DNA of 26,666 nt from an uncultured Ignavibacteria bacterium (GTDB taxonomy: Bacteria > Bacteroidota > Ignavibacteria > Tepidaquicellales > Tepidaquicellaceae), in contig CALEVL010000302.1 in assembly GCA_937924675.1 (NCBI GenBank), forward strand, positions 1 through 26,666, in the 5' to 3' direction. Every line of letters begins with the position of its first letter. Position 1 is the stretch's first letter. Made by a program: the position numbers and the translations under genes. The notes below the pieces were generated by a model. The model did not search any database, was not told the origin of the DNA, and worked only from the letters and a program-made list of their open reading frames with translations. Shown in pieces: positions 16,150 to 24,279 of this stretch.

Positions 16150-16998
16150 TTAGAGGACGGCGTAATTAATTCCAATCTGTATTCCTTCTTTAAACTGTGT
16201 CTTTGGCGACTGCACCTTATCAAAGAACAATGTGAAATTCAGATTGACAGAAAGAAAATCATTTACCTTTGCAATTATTGCATTATCCCATGCAACATCC
16301 CATGTGTCAAACCTGTCGAATGCCGAGAATAGTCTTAGCCGTGATATGTAAGCCATGTTCTCTGCAAAACCATAATTGGCTTCTGTCACAGATTCAAGTC
16401 CTGTCTCAAACTTGAATGCCTCTCTCTCGTCCGCTGTTTCAATATCATCTGTGTATTGTCTGAACTTATTCGTGAATGTTTCCTGAAATGCCACACCAAT
16501 CCTTGTGTTCAACACCTTTGTACCATAAGTAAAGCCAATGCTCTGCGTAACATATCCCGGGTCAAAGAAAGCAGCAGATTGTTCTGCAGGATCTTTTGAA
16601 TAATCATAGCCGTTCAGAATCGGAGTCCTGATGGAATTTGAAATGAACGGGTTTACAGCCCAGCCAACTTTCCATGCGAGTATATTTTCTAGCACAAGAT
16701 TATTGTCATTTGTCTGAAAATTTCCACCCCCTGTTTTTGTTGAACCCAGATTGAAGAACATTCGGTTGCTCCAGATTGATTTCTTACCAAGCTGAGTTGC
16801 ACGAAAATCCCCTGCGCCGGAAAGAGAAATAATATTTTCTCCACCCTGAACCCAATTGCTTAATGCTACTTGGTTTAGCCCTAAAGATATGACTCCGCTT
16901 TGATTCCATCCGGGTTTGAGAGTTGTGTCTTTTTGAGAGTATGAGGTTGAAGCAAACAGGAAAAAAAGAAACGCACAAAGGTAATGAGCAGTTTTCAT
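16150..16998 (-). CDS. DUF3078 family protein, probable outer-membrane or periplasmic beta-rich protein
   Basis: 282 aa. Signal peptide of about 21 residues (ends STSYSQ). The opening GWNQSGVISLGLNQVALSNWVQGG and the later alternating-strand pattern with aromatic ends fit DUF3078, a family known from Bacteroidota, likely an outer-membrane barrel. Function is unknown. It is first in a minus-strand run with rpiA and the M42 peptidase. A TATATTTG box at 17030-17037 (minus) could be its promoter. Confidence 0.8.
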   Translation of the reverse strand: MKTAHYLCAFLFFLFASTSYSQKDTTLKPGWNQSGVISLGLNQVALSNWVQGGENIISLSGAGDFRATQLGKKSIWSNRMFFNLGSTKTGGGNFQTNDNNLVLENILAWKVGWAVNPFISNSIRTPILNGYDYSKDPAEQSAAFFDPGYVTQSIGFTYGTKVLNTRIGVAFQETFTNKFRQYTDDIETADEREAFKFETGLESVTEANYGFAENMAYISRLRLFSAFDRFDTWDVAWDNAIIAKVNDFLSVNLNFTLFFDKVQSPKTQFKEGIQIGINYAVL

Positions 16999-17029
16999 AC
17001 AAAGATGATTATGTTGAGAAATAATTATA

Positions 17030-17037
17030 CAAATATA
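17030..17037 (-). promoter_or_regulatory. Candidate -7 box for the DUF3078/rpiA/M42 run
   Basis: TATATTTG on the minus strand matches TAnnTTTG; the region 19 bases upstream is TTAA rather than TTTG. It would start transcription about 25 nt before the ATG. Confidence 0.4.
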
Positions 17038-17205
17038 GATTTTTTCGTTTTAAGACTTAATGAACTAATCTTGTTATTGATTCTTCCATTACGACGAGTT
17101 CTAAGATGATTGAAGCAAACGGGAATTGCTGAATTGAAAGTCTTATTATGGCTTACATTGGTTTAGTAAATTCAATTATTTATTTTGAGAAAAAATAAGA
17201 GAAGA

Positions 17206-17682
17206 ATGAAAACAATAAAGACAGTAGAAATCAATTACATCGCAGTTCTGATACTTGTTTTGCTTAATATGATTTTAGGATTCATCTGGTATTCTCCATA
17301 TATTTTCGGAAACGAATGGATGAAATTACTGGGTAAGGATATGTCTTTCTTCCAGAATGCCGGCATCATGCCGTTCATAGTTGCATTCATTTCATCGGTT
17401 TTCACAATTTTTACTATTGCATGGGTCTTCAAACAACTTCAGATTCAAAGTTTCATCAAGGGAATATTCTATGCAATTGTATTCTGGTTTGGGTTCTTGT
17501 TCTGTGAACTTCTGGCAATTGACCAGATGGAATTGAGACATTACGGACTTACGTGGATCAACGCGGGAAAATCGTTTGTGACATTCTTAATGTCAGGATT
17601 TCTACTCGGCTTTTGGAATCGCTTTTCGGAGAAAGAAATTCCTGATCCTACGCCGATTGTTCCTGAACAACAGAAAATGTGA
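17206..17682 (+). CDS. DUF1761 family membrane protein
   Basis: 158 aa with four hydrophobic segments. The first has NMILGFIWYSPYIFGNEWMKLLGK, the signature of DUF1761 (WYxxxxFGxxW). Function is unknown. The ATG at 17206 is chosen over an in-frame TTG at 17185, since the residues before it are only Arg and Lys; a weak purine stretch AAGAGAAG precedes it. A terminator follows the gene. Confidence 0.85.
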   Translation: MKTIKTVEINYIAVLILVLLNMILGFIWYSPYIFGNEWMKLLGKDMSFFQNAGIMPFIVAFISSVFTIFTIAWVFKQLQIQSFIKGIFYAIVFWFGFLFCELLAIDQMELRHYGLTWINAGKSFVTFLMSGFLLGFWNRFSEKEIPDPTPIVPEQQKM

Positions 17683-17749
17683 TGCAATTCATCCGGCATA
17701 ATTAAGTTCCAATTACAAGTTCAAGGAATCTATACTTCTTTATTGAATC

Positions 17750-17790
17750 AAAAAAATTCCCGCCCGTTATAAACAGGCGGGATTTATTTT
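17750..17790. terminator. Bidirectional Rho-independent terminator
   Basis: Arms ATTCCCGCC (17756-17764) and GGCGGGATT (17776-17784), 8 of 9 paired, 11-nt loop, with A-runs on the left and T-rich TTTATTTTTA on the right. It can end the DUF1761 transcript and, on the other strand, the 573-aa gene. Confidence 0.85.
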
Positions 17791-17840
17791 TACTGAGAGC
17801 GTAGAATCAGGAATCGACTCAGAATCAGCAACAGTATTCC

Positions 17841-17868
17841 TAATTCTTAATTTTTAATTTCTAATTCC
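17841..17868. repeat. Heptamer array just after the stop of the 573-aa gene
   Basis: TAATTCT, TAATTTT, TAATTTC, TAATTCC; the minus-strand stop (17873-17875) is four bases away. Confidence 0.85.
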
Positions 17869-17872
17869 AGAA

Positions 17873-19594
17873 TCACGGCCTTACCACACCAACAAAGTTA
17901 AATGCATTGTTGTCTGCAAGTGAAGCATCTGTTGCATCAACAATGTCATCATAATTCAAGTCTGTTGACACATAACCGGAGACAAAACCAAATGCATCAT
18001 TATCAATCAATCCTGCATCAGAGCCGTCAACAGTTCCATCCTGATTCACATCACCTGTAAACAGAGCCATACTTCCGATCAGATCATACATGTTATTGCC
18101 GTATGCCTGAGTTGGTGAAGGTGTGAAGTCATATCTCATATAATCACTGTTAAATGTCCTCGGAGTAGAGCTCCATGTTTCTATTGAGTTGCGATGCTTC
18201 AATACAATGTAGTATGGTGTTCCGTTCGTTATTGAACTGAAGTTAACAACCGCCGGAAGTCCTTGGCCGGCAAGTGTTTTCTTTGACTCAACAAGTGTAT
18301 ATGGTGAAGTAGAATTTCTCAGCTCAACAGTTATGGTATCCTGCGCGTTGATTGCCTGGAACTTCATATTTACTCTGAATTCCGGTTCTGAGATCGGAAG
18401 TTCTGAAATAAACTGAAAATTAGCTCCTGCCGTAACTGTTCTCACCAAAGCTCCGGAAGCGGAATCTATTTCATGAACACCTGCACCGTTTGTAGTAAGA
18501 TAGTTTCCATTGCCAAGAAGGTATGCTGACCTGTTTCCTGTTATCGCAGCATTGATCAATCTGACAAATGTACCAGTAGACGTGAGGTAAGCAATTCCTG
18601 AAGGAGGACTGAAAGCTGCAACAAGCACATCTCCGTTTGGCAGTTCATGGATTTGCTGAGGTCCGGCAAAGCTTGAACCTACATAAAAATAAGATATGAA
18701 ATTACCGGAGAGATCGAAGTTTGAAACTCTGTTTGTTCCGGAGAAGTTTGAAACAAGCATGTCAGAACCTCTCAACGTAACAAAGAACGGGCTGTTGAGA
18801 TTTGTTGTAGGCAAAAATGTTCCGAGATGATTTCCTGCCGAATCAAACTGCTGAACGGTATTCTGATTCGCTCCGCTTCCTACTGTAACAAGAAGATTGT
18901 TTCCTGCTCTGAAACTCATTCCTCTTATGTTATCGAGAATTGTTGTGATAGGTCCGCCGATCGGAGCAAAGACTCCTCTATGGGTTCCATTCCTGTTGAA
19001 CCTTTGTACAACATCAGAGATCTGATCAGATACCAGTATGTCTTTGGTATTGGGATGCTGCAATGCGTGCCTGGGGCTCTGAAGCAGAGGACTTGATCTT
19101 GGTATGAAAGCTGTATCTATCAGATCCCCGTTTGTAGAATTATACATATAGACTCTGTCAGCAGTCCAGTCTGTAATAAGCAGTACTTTTGACATTCCTG
19201 TTCTGTCTCCGAATTTCGGATCGAATTGTCCTCCTGTATTGTCAACTACTCTGCCGTTTCCATAATCAACTCTTGCTTTCGACAAGTCTATTCTAGAACG
19301 TAATTCGTAATAAAAGGCCGTGTAACTTCCGTTATAAATGTTCTTCAAATCTGTGATCACTGCGTAAACCGGTGTTCCGCTTTCGATAGACTTCACTTCT
19401 GCAATGACATTATCAGTTGTCATTATGCTCACCGGCAGATTTTGCCTGACTGCTTCGATCCTTGCGTTGATTACCACTGAAGGATTTTCTTCCGCCCTTG
19501 TCATGAGTTGTTCGAATCCGATAAGCGGAGAAGAAATTGATTTGCCTGAAATTGCCAGTATAAATAATAACAGGCAAGCTGTAAGTCTTGACAT
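17873..19594 (-). CDS. Secreted NHL-like beta-propeller with dockerin-like tail
   Basis: 573 aa. Signal peptide of about 22 residues. Residues about 130-400 are repeats of the NHL/6-bladed propeller kind (VQRFNRNGTHRGVF, VQQFDSAGNHLGTF, VSNFDLSGNFISYF). Residues about 405-510 form a beta-sandwich with YYIVLKHRNSIETWSS and QAYGNNM. The last 60 residues carry two Asp-rich dockerin-like loops (GDVNQDGTVDGSD, TDLNYDDIVDATD) and end NNAFNFVGVVRP. The last two parts match the C-terminus of the 842-aa protein at 299-2827 nearly module for module. It has no T9SS QNYPNPFNP tail, so the dockerin-like part may be the cell-surface or complex-binding device. The start has AAGGAG seven bases upstream. Confidence 0.85.
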   Translation of the reverse strand: MSRLTACLLLFILAISGKSISSPLIGFEQLMTRAEENPSVVINARIEAVRQNLPVSIMTTDNVIAEVKSIESGTPVYAVITDLKNIYNGSYTAFYYELRSRIDLSKARVDYGNGRVVDNTGGQFDPKFGDRTGMSKVLLITDWTADRVYMYNSTNGDLIDTAFIPRSSPLLQSPRHALQHPNTKDILVSDQISDVVQRFNRNGTHRGVFAPIGGPITTILDNIRGMSFRAGNNLLVTVGSGANQNTVQQFDSAGNHLGTFLPTTNLNSPFFVTLRGSDMLVSNFSGTNRVSNFDLSGNFISYFYVGSSFAGPQQIHELPNGDVLVAAFSPPSGIAYLTSTGTFVRLINAAITGNRSAYLLGNGNYLTTNGAGVHEIDSASGALVRTVTAGANFQFISELPISEPEFRVNMKFQAINAQDTITVELRNSTSPYTLVESKKTLAGQGLPAVVNFSSITNGTPYYIVLKHRNSIETWSSTPRTFNSDYMRYDFTPSPTQAYGNNMYDLIGSMALFTGDVNQDGTVDGSDAGLIDNDAFGFVSGYVSTDLNYDDIVDATDASLADNNAFNFVGVVRP

Positions 19595-19682
19595 TTGGTG
19601 CTCCTTAGATTTAATTAGATGAGAATTTTCTTGATGGATTAATATAGCAAATATGAATTAAACTTTAGTTTGAATTTGCCAT

Positions 19683-19727
19683 ATATAAAAAGAAACTGCC
19701 GCATAAAGGGATAATCACGGCAGTTTC
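19683..19727 (-). terminator. Rho-independent terminator on the minus strand
   Basis: Perfect 10-bp stem GAAACTGCCG/CGGCAGTTTC (19718-19727 and 19692-19701) with a 16-nt loop, followed on the minus strand by TTTTTATATAT. It lies about 90 bp upstream of the 573-aa gene start, so it would end a transcript that begins further upstream. Confidence 0.7.
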
Positions 19728-19790
19728 GGAGGAGGAGGAACAAAAACTGATCTTAACTAAAAATCAGATTCTGATTTCAAATCGTGTCTA
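19728..19790 (-). ncRNA. Candidate small RNA with CCUCCUCCUCC
   Basis: On the minus strand, the stretch between the two terminators carries a perfect 7-bp hairpin and then CCTCCTCCTCC directly before the 19683-19727 terminator. C-rich unpaired stretches before a terminator are found in sRNAs that pair with Shine-Dalgarno sequences. No promoter was identified between the terminators, so this could also be read-through from the upstream element. Inference only. Confidence 0.3.
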
Positions 19791-19872
19791 AAAAAAAGTA
19801 AGGTGTCCCGTCTCAAGCGCTAAGGAAGGAAAGCGCCTTCGGAACACCTTGACCACCCAATCTGAATATCAA
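19791..19872 (-). ncRNA. Structured minus-strand RNA or attenuator ending in a terminator
   Basis: Stem AAGGTGTTCCG/CGGGACACCTT (19840-19850 with 19800-19810, one mismatch) encloses a second stem AGCGC/GCGCT (19832-19836 with 19817-19821) and is followed on the minus strand by ACTTTTTTTTT, a strong Rho-independent terminator. Upstream on this strand TTTG, 18 bases and TACAATTT could form a promoter around 19877-19910, giving an RNA of about 80 nt. No known RNA family is recognised. Confidence 0.5.
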
Positions 19873-20084
19873 CTATGAAATTGTACTGCAAAAATATTCA
19901 ATGCAAACTTAAAAAATCAATCGTATCCGAACTTCGAAACAAGAAACGGGCTTACACATATTCTCAAAACTATTAATCCTGATCAGTACAAAATTAAGTT
20001 TGTCTGATTGTTATTGCAAATAGCTAAACCGGAAATCTTCACCACCTTATTGTGCTGATTTTTTGTATTATTGTGGTAAATTAA

Positions 20085-21557
20085 ATGGAAACAAATATGA
20101 AATCTTCACCAGCCCCAAATATAAAGCTGGTAATGTCTCTGAGCCTTCTTTCAAAAAATGAAATGAAGAGCTTTATGGAATTTGCCGGCTCAAAGTATTT
20201 TTCCGGAGACAGGAATTATTCAAAGACCTTGTCATGCCTGCAGAAATATCATGCAAGAGGATTTAACGGCATTTCAAATTCGGAATTGTTGTCCCAATTG
20301 TCGGAAGATCTTGGAATCAGCACCAGGAGTCTTCTGAACAGATTGTCCGAACTTTATCAGATCTTTGAGAAATTTCTTCTGATGGAGTATCTTCAGAAAG
20401 ACTCCAACGATAAGTTCAAACTCCTTCTTGCAATATTGCATAACAAAAAGAGTCTGAAGCTGTTCGATTACGTTGCTGACAAATGCCGGAAACACAATGA
20501 ACTTTCCGGAATGGACTCTGATACTCTGAATGATCTTCTTATAACCCGCCATCTCGAATTACTTGCAGCATTTGAGAGAAGAAATTATAACAAGTTCCGA
20601 AAACTGTCATCCTCTCAGTCACTCTATCAGACGGCTCATTATCTTATCAGCATGTTCAGGGATTCAAGTGAGCATTTGCAGCAAATGATCTCAGGAATTT
20701 CACAGACCAAATCCTATTCACAGATTCTTCTTGAGAAAACTGATATAAACACATTTCTTAAATACTTAAAAGATGAGGATATTTTCTTATACCATTATGT
20801 GATGCTCTATAAATGCATATATGATTCATTTCATGACAGATATGACTCAAAGAGTTTTGAGAAAGTCAGGAAGATTCATAATATGATTGCAGGAAAGCTC
20901 ACGCGGTCTGAGAACCAGGGAATTTACTTTACAATGATCACGTATTCTATTAATCAGCTTTCGGCCGGAAAAAGGGAATTCAACAGCACTTTGTTCCGTA
21001 TAATTGAGGAGAAATTGAATGCAGGATATTATGACGAGCTAATGATGGATAATTATCCCGTGAATAACTTCAGGGACTATGTAATTATAGCTTTGGCTGA
21101 AGGTAAAGTGCAGTGGACCAAGGAGTTTGTTGAGAAGTATTCTCCAATGCTCCCTGATTCATACAGAGAAGATGAAGTAAGGATTTCCATGGCAAGGATA
21201 GCTCAATATGAGGGTAGATTTGCGGATGCTCTGAAGCATCTCGAAAAAGTCCGCAGAAAAAATTATCTGCACTATACAGATACACTTGGCATTTCAATGA
21301 GATCTCACATTGAGCTTGGCAATATCGAGAAGGCATACTTGGTAGTTGAACGGCTCAAGCAATATCTTAACTATCACAAGGAAATTCCTCAAGCATTGCA
21401 AAAGGATTTCAAGGAATACATTAAGGACATAATGCTGCTGATCAAGTATTCGGAAGGAATACTCAGCAAATCAGATCTCAAGTACAAACTCAGAAACAGG
21501 GATATGAAGAAGGCACGCATATGGATAGCGGAAAAGTTTTCTGAGATTCTCAGTTGA
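20085..21557 (+). CDS. Alpha-helical repeat protein of unknown function
   Basis: 490 aa, cytoplasmic (no signal peptide or membrane segment), rich in Lys, Leu, Ser and Tyr, and predicted by eye to be almost all helix, probably a TPR-like solenoid in the second half (EGRFADALKHLEKV, LGNIEKAYLVVERL). The start MSLSLLSKNEMKSFMEFAGSKYF with a following ISNSELL and RSLLNRLSELYQIFEKFLLMEYL matches, from memory, a large uncharacterised Bacteroidota/Ignavibacteriota family with the opening LSxxExxxFxxFxxSxYF. No function is known to me. M1 is used; M5 and M16 are other starts. There is no Shine-Dalgarno. Confidence 0.8.
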   Translation: METNMKSSPAPNIKLVMSLSLLSKNEMKSFMEFAGSKYFSGDRNYSKTLSCLQKYHARGFNGISNSELLSQLSEDLGISTRSLLNRLSELYQIFEKFLLMEYLQKDSNDKFKLLLAILHNKKSLKLFDYVADKCRKHNELSGMDSDTLNDLLITRHLELLAAFERRNYNKFRKLSSSQSLYQTAHYLISMFRDSSEHLQQMISGISQTKSYSQILLEKTDINTFLKYLKDEDIFLYHYVMLYKCIYDSFHDRYDSKSFEKVRKIHNMIAGKLTRSENQGIYFTMITYSINQLSAGKREFNSTLFRIIEEKLNAGYYDELMMDNYPVNNFRDYVIIALAEGKVQWTKEFVEKYSPMLPDSYREDEVRISMARIAQYEGRFADALKHLEKVRRKNYLHYTDTLGISMRSHIELGNIEKAYLVVERLKQYLNYHKEIPQALQKDFKEYIKDIMLLIKYSEGILSKSDLKYKLRNRDMKKARIWIAEKFSEILS

Positions 21558-21702
21558 AAACAACAGTGAATCACTGTCGAGATAATTGCAGTTGCTAGTT
21601 TCCGGATTTGCCTTCCGGTGCAGTCTGTTTATGCTTCATTTCAAAAAATATTTATAAATCCTATATTGGCATGCCAAAATATACTTGAATCAACCCAAAT
21701 TA

Positions 21703-23040
21703 ATGTCAAAAAAAACCGGCAAGACATTCATACTTGACACCAACGTAATTCTCCACGATGCTTCCTGCATACATCAGTTCAAAGAAAATGACATTGTAAT
21801 ACCGATAACCGTAATAGAAGAGCTTGACCATTTTAAGAGAGGTTCTCAGGTTATTAACCTTAATGCGCGGGAATTTGCCAGGACACTTGATACAATGACC
21901 GGCTCTGCATTATTCAATGGCGGAATATCTTTGGGCAAAGGAAGAGGAAAAGTAAGGATCGCTCTGACGCGGGGTCTCAACGATGAGATAAGAGAGATCT
22001 TCAGGGATGATAATCCGGATCACCGAATTCTATCAACGGCGCTTGAAGTTTCACGGGCTGACAAGAAAAAATCTGTTATCCTTGTCTCGAAAGATGTGAA
22101 TCTCAGGATGAAGGCAAAGGCACTTGGACTGCCTGCCGAGGATTATACTACCGACCGCATAAGCAGTATTGAAGAGCTTTACAGCGGCAAGGAAACCATT
22201 GATGACTTTGACGATATACTACTGCAAAAACTTTACTCACCTCCGTTTGAAGTTCCCTTGAAAGATTTCGGCAAGAAGCTTAAGGGCGAGGTGCTCCCCA
22301 ATAAGTTCTACATTCTGAGAAACAGCAACCGTTCGGTTCTCTCACATCTTGATCCACAGAAAGAGGTGATGAGAAGAGTTGACAAAATTGAAACATACGG
22401 TATCAGATCAAGAAATGCCGAACAGACATTTGCCGTTGATGCATTGACGAATATCAATATTCCGCTTGTCTCAATAACAGGCAAGGCAGGTACAGGAAAG
22501 ACTCTGCTTGCGATTGCATCGGCATTGCATTCAAAAAAGAGTTACAGGCAGATATATATTGCAAGACCTGTTGTGCCGCTCAGCAATAAAGATATTGGTT
22601 ATCTTCCGGGCGATGTAGAAGATAAACTCGCGCCTTACATGCAGCCGCTTTGGGACAATATCAAAGTGATTCAGGATCAGTATGCAGAAGGTGACAAGCA
22701 GCATCAGCAGATCACTCAGATGATCAAAGATCACAAGCTTGTCATTGAACCGCTGAGTTATATAAGAGGGCGAAGTCTTCAAAGGATTTTCTTCATTGTT
22801 GATGAGGCTCAGAATCTTACGCCGCACGAAATTAAGACAATCATCACACGCGTAGGCGAAGGGGCCAAGCTTGTGTTCACGGGTGATATTTATCAGATCG
22901 ATCATCCATACCTTGATTCACAATCCAACGGGCTCTCATATCTGATAGATCAATTCAAAGGTCAGAAACTTTATGCACATGTGAATCTTGTCAAAGGCGA
23001 AAGATCCGAACTCGCCGAACTTGCCAGCAACCTGCTATAG
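21703..23040 (+). CDS. PIN-PhoH fusion protein (PhoH2/YlaK type ATPase)
   Basis: 445 aa. Residues about 8-150 are a PIN nuclease domain with the acidic residues in ILDTNVILHD, VIEELD and the RDDNPDHRIL and VSKDVNLRMKA blocks. The rest is a PhoH ATPase: Walker A GKAGTGKT (260-267), RPVVPLSNKDIGYLPGD, and Walker B FFIVDEAQNL with D367, then FTGDIYQID. PhoH2 proteins unwind and cut RNA in vitro; the role here is presumably RNA turnover. The ATG at 21703 is chosen over TTG 21685, since MSKKTGKTFILDTN is the family start. The next gene begins one base after the stop. Confidence 0.95.
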   Translation: MSKKTGKTFILDTNVILHDASCIHQFKENDIVIPITVIEELDHFKRGSQVINLNAREFARTLDTMTGSALFNGGISLGKGRGKVRIALTRGLNDEIREIFRDDNPDHRILSTALEVSRADKKKSVILVSKDVNLRMKAKALGLPAEDYTTDRISSIEELYSGKETIDDFDDILLQKLYSPPFEVPLKDFGKKLKGEVLPNKFYILRNSNRSVLSHLDPQKEVMRRVDKIETYGIRSRNAEQTFAVDALTNINIPLVSITGKAGTGKTLLAIASALHSKKSYRQIYIARPVVPLSNKDIGYLPGDVEDKLAPYMQPLWDNIKVIQDQYAEGDKQHQQITQMIKDHKLVIEPLSYIRGRSLQRIFFIVDEAQNLTPHEIKTIITRVGEGAKLVFTGDIYQIDHPYLDSQSNGLSYLIDQFKGQKLYAHVNLVKGERSELAELASNLL

Positions 23041-23041
23041 C

Positions 23042-23722
23042 ATGACACTGCAAAGAAAGCGAGCGGTGATCTTTGACATGGACGGTGTGCTCATAGATTC
23101 CGAACCGCTCTATGTTGAAATGAACATAGAACTCTTCTCGGAACTTGGTATAAGTATTGAACCTTCCGAGTACCATCAATTTGTTGGAATGTCGTCGCCG
23201 CTGATGTGGACTATGATCAGGGACAAGTTCTCGCTTTCTCAGAGCGCAACCGAACTCATGGACATGGAAAAGACAAGGATTCATCAATTGCTCAGCTCAG
23301 ACAGGATAAGTGCTCCGATAAGCGGAGTAGAGAATCTTCTCGGTTCACTCAGGGAAAAAGATATAGTGATGAGTGTTGCATCATCATCTGCAAGAAAAAA
23401 TGTAGAGACCATACTTCAGAAACTTGACATAGCCCAATATTTCGAAGCGGTTGTATGCGGTGAAGACATAGATAACGGAAAGCCGGCACCGGACATTTTT
23501 CTCAAGGCATCTTTGCTTGTTGATGTGCCGGCAGCATATTGCGTTGTGATTGAAGATTCATACAACGGTCTTAGCGGCGCAAAGGCAGCGCGCATGAGAT
23601 GTATCGGATATGCGGGTGATATTGACTCGAAGCAGGATCTAAGCGGCGCAGATATGATCATAAAATCATTTCATGAAAATGATATTGAAAAGGTTATTCG
23701 ATTCATAGAAGAAAAGAATTAG
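23042..23722 (+). CDS. HAD family hydrolase, beta-phosphoglucomutase-like phosphatase
   Basis: 226 aa. HAD subfamily IA: nucleophile motif FDMDGVLIDSEP at 10-21, motif II MSVASSSA, motif III Lys in GKPAPDIFLKA and motif IV VIEDSYNGLSGAKAA. The helical cap between residues 20 and 90 is of the beta-phosphoglucomutase/sugar phosphatase type. The substrate is probably a sugar phosphate or similar small phosphate ester. ATG at 23042, one base after the PhoH stop; an open frame upstream (22988) overlaps PhoH and is not used. It forms an operon with the genes on both sides. Confidence 0.93.
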   Translation: MTLQRKRAVIFDMDGVLIDSEPLYVEMNIELFSELGISIEPSEYHQFVGMSSPLMWTMIRDKFSLSQSATELMDMEKTRIHQLLSSDRISAPISGVENLLGSLREKDIVMSVASSSARKNVETILQKLDIAQYFEAVVCGEDIDNGKPAPDIFLKASLLVDVPAAYCVVIEDSYNGLSGAKAARMRCIGYAGDIDSKQDLSGADMIIKSFHENDIEKVIRFIEEKN

Positions 23723-24277
23723 ATGTCATATATCAATCCCACACGAAAAACTTCCAAGCGAGGCAACGAGATTCTGCTGAGAAATTCAGTTTCTGAAGAT
23801 GCGTCTGAATTGATCAGCATCAAGACTGAAGTAATCAGCGAAGATGTTTACATGCTCAGGGAATCTGATGAAGCAAACCTGACTGTGGCTTCAGAGAAGG
23901 AAGACATCTCACATCATCTGAATAATGACGGTTCAGTTTATATAGTTGCCGAGTGTGCGGGAAGCGTTATCGGTTTCCTGGAATTCATGAATGGTTCGCT
24001 CAGACGCATCAAACACTCGGGAATGTTCTCGATGTATATCCGGAAAGATTTCCGGGAAGAAGGTGTCGGGTCAATGCTTCTGGAAGAGCTGATCAAATGG
24101 GCGGAAGTCCATCCTCTTATCGAGAAACTCACGCTTGCAGTTTTTTCAACAAACACGAGAGCAAGAGCCATGTATGAAAAGTTCGGATTCATAATCGAAG
24201 GCAATTGCCCTCGTGACATAAAACTTTCGGACGGCTCTTATATGGACAGCATACTAATGTACAGGTTTGTGAAGTGA
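23723..24277 (+). CDS. GNAT family N-acetyltransferase
   Basis: 184 aa. Acetyl-CoA-dependent acyl transfer. The binding loop R111-E-E-G-V-G116 (motif A, R/QxxGxG/A) follows strand FSMYIRKDF, and LAVFSTNTRARAMYEKFGF is the late GNAT signature. It is like ribosomal-protein or RimI/YhhY-like acetyltransferases; the acceptor is unknown. ATG immediately follows the stop of the HAD gene with no spacer, so translation is coupled. It converges with the next gene, two bases from its end. Confidence 0.93.
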   Translation: MSYINPTRKTSKRGNEILLRNSVSEDASELISIKTEVISEDVYMLRESDEANLTVASEKEDISHHLNNDGSVYIVAECAGSVIGFLEFMNGSLRRIKHSGMFSMYIRKDFREEGVGSMLLEELIKWAEVHPLIEKLTLAVFSTNTRARAMYEKFGFIIEGNCPRDIKLSDGSYMDSILMYRFVK

Positions 24278-24279
24278 GT

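Larger units (their letters stand above)
19595..20084. other. Divergent intergenic region with structured elements
   Basis: Lies between divergent genes. It contains two hairpins that read as terminators on the minus strand (19683-19727 and 19791-19850), a small perfect stem (AAATCAG-ATT-CTGATTT, 19761-19777), a GGAGGAGGAGG run (19728-19738, plus), and a 14-codon reading frame from CTG 19747 to TAA 19791. Nothing specific is seen at 19980-20084 apart from AT-rich promoter-like sequence. Confidence 0.6.

Noticed and set aside
16149..16223. 25-codon upstream extension of rpiA
   Set aside because: Overlaps the DUF3078 coding region and does not resemble RpiA N-termini.
19800..19850. Small SRP RNA or other known ncRNA at the GGAAGGAAAGC hairpin
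   Set aside because: GGAAGGA looks like the SRP loop, but the conserved symmetric loop partners are missing and the T9 run makes it a terminator.
19875..19976. 33-codon basic small ORF on the plus strand (MKLYCKNIQC...)
   Set aside because: No Shine-Dalgarno and no homologue recognised; lies in probable promoter DNA. Not excluded, but not supported.
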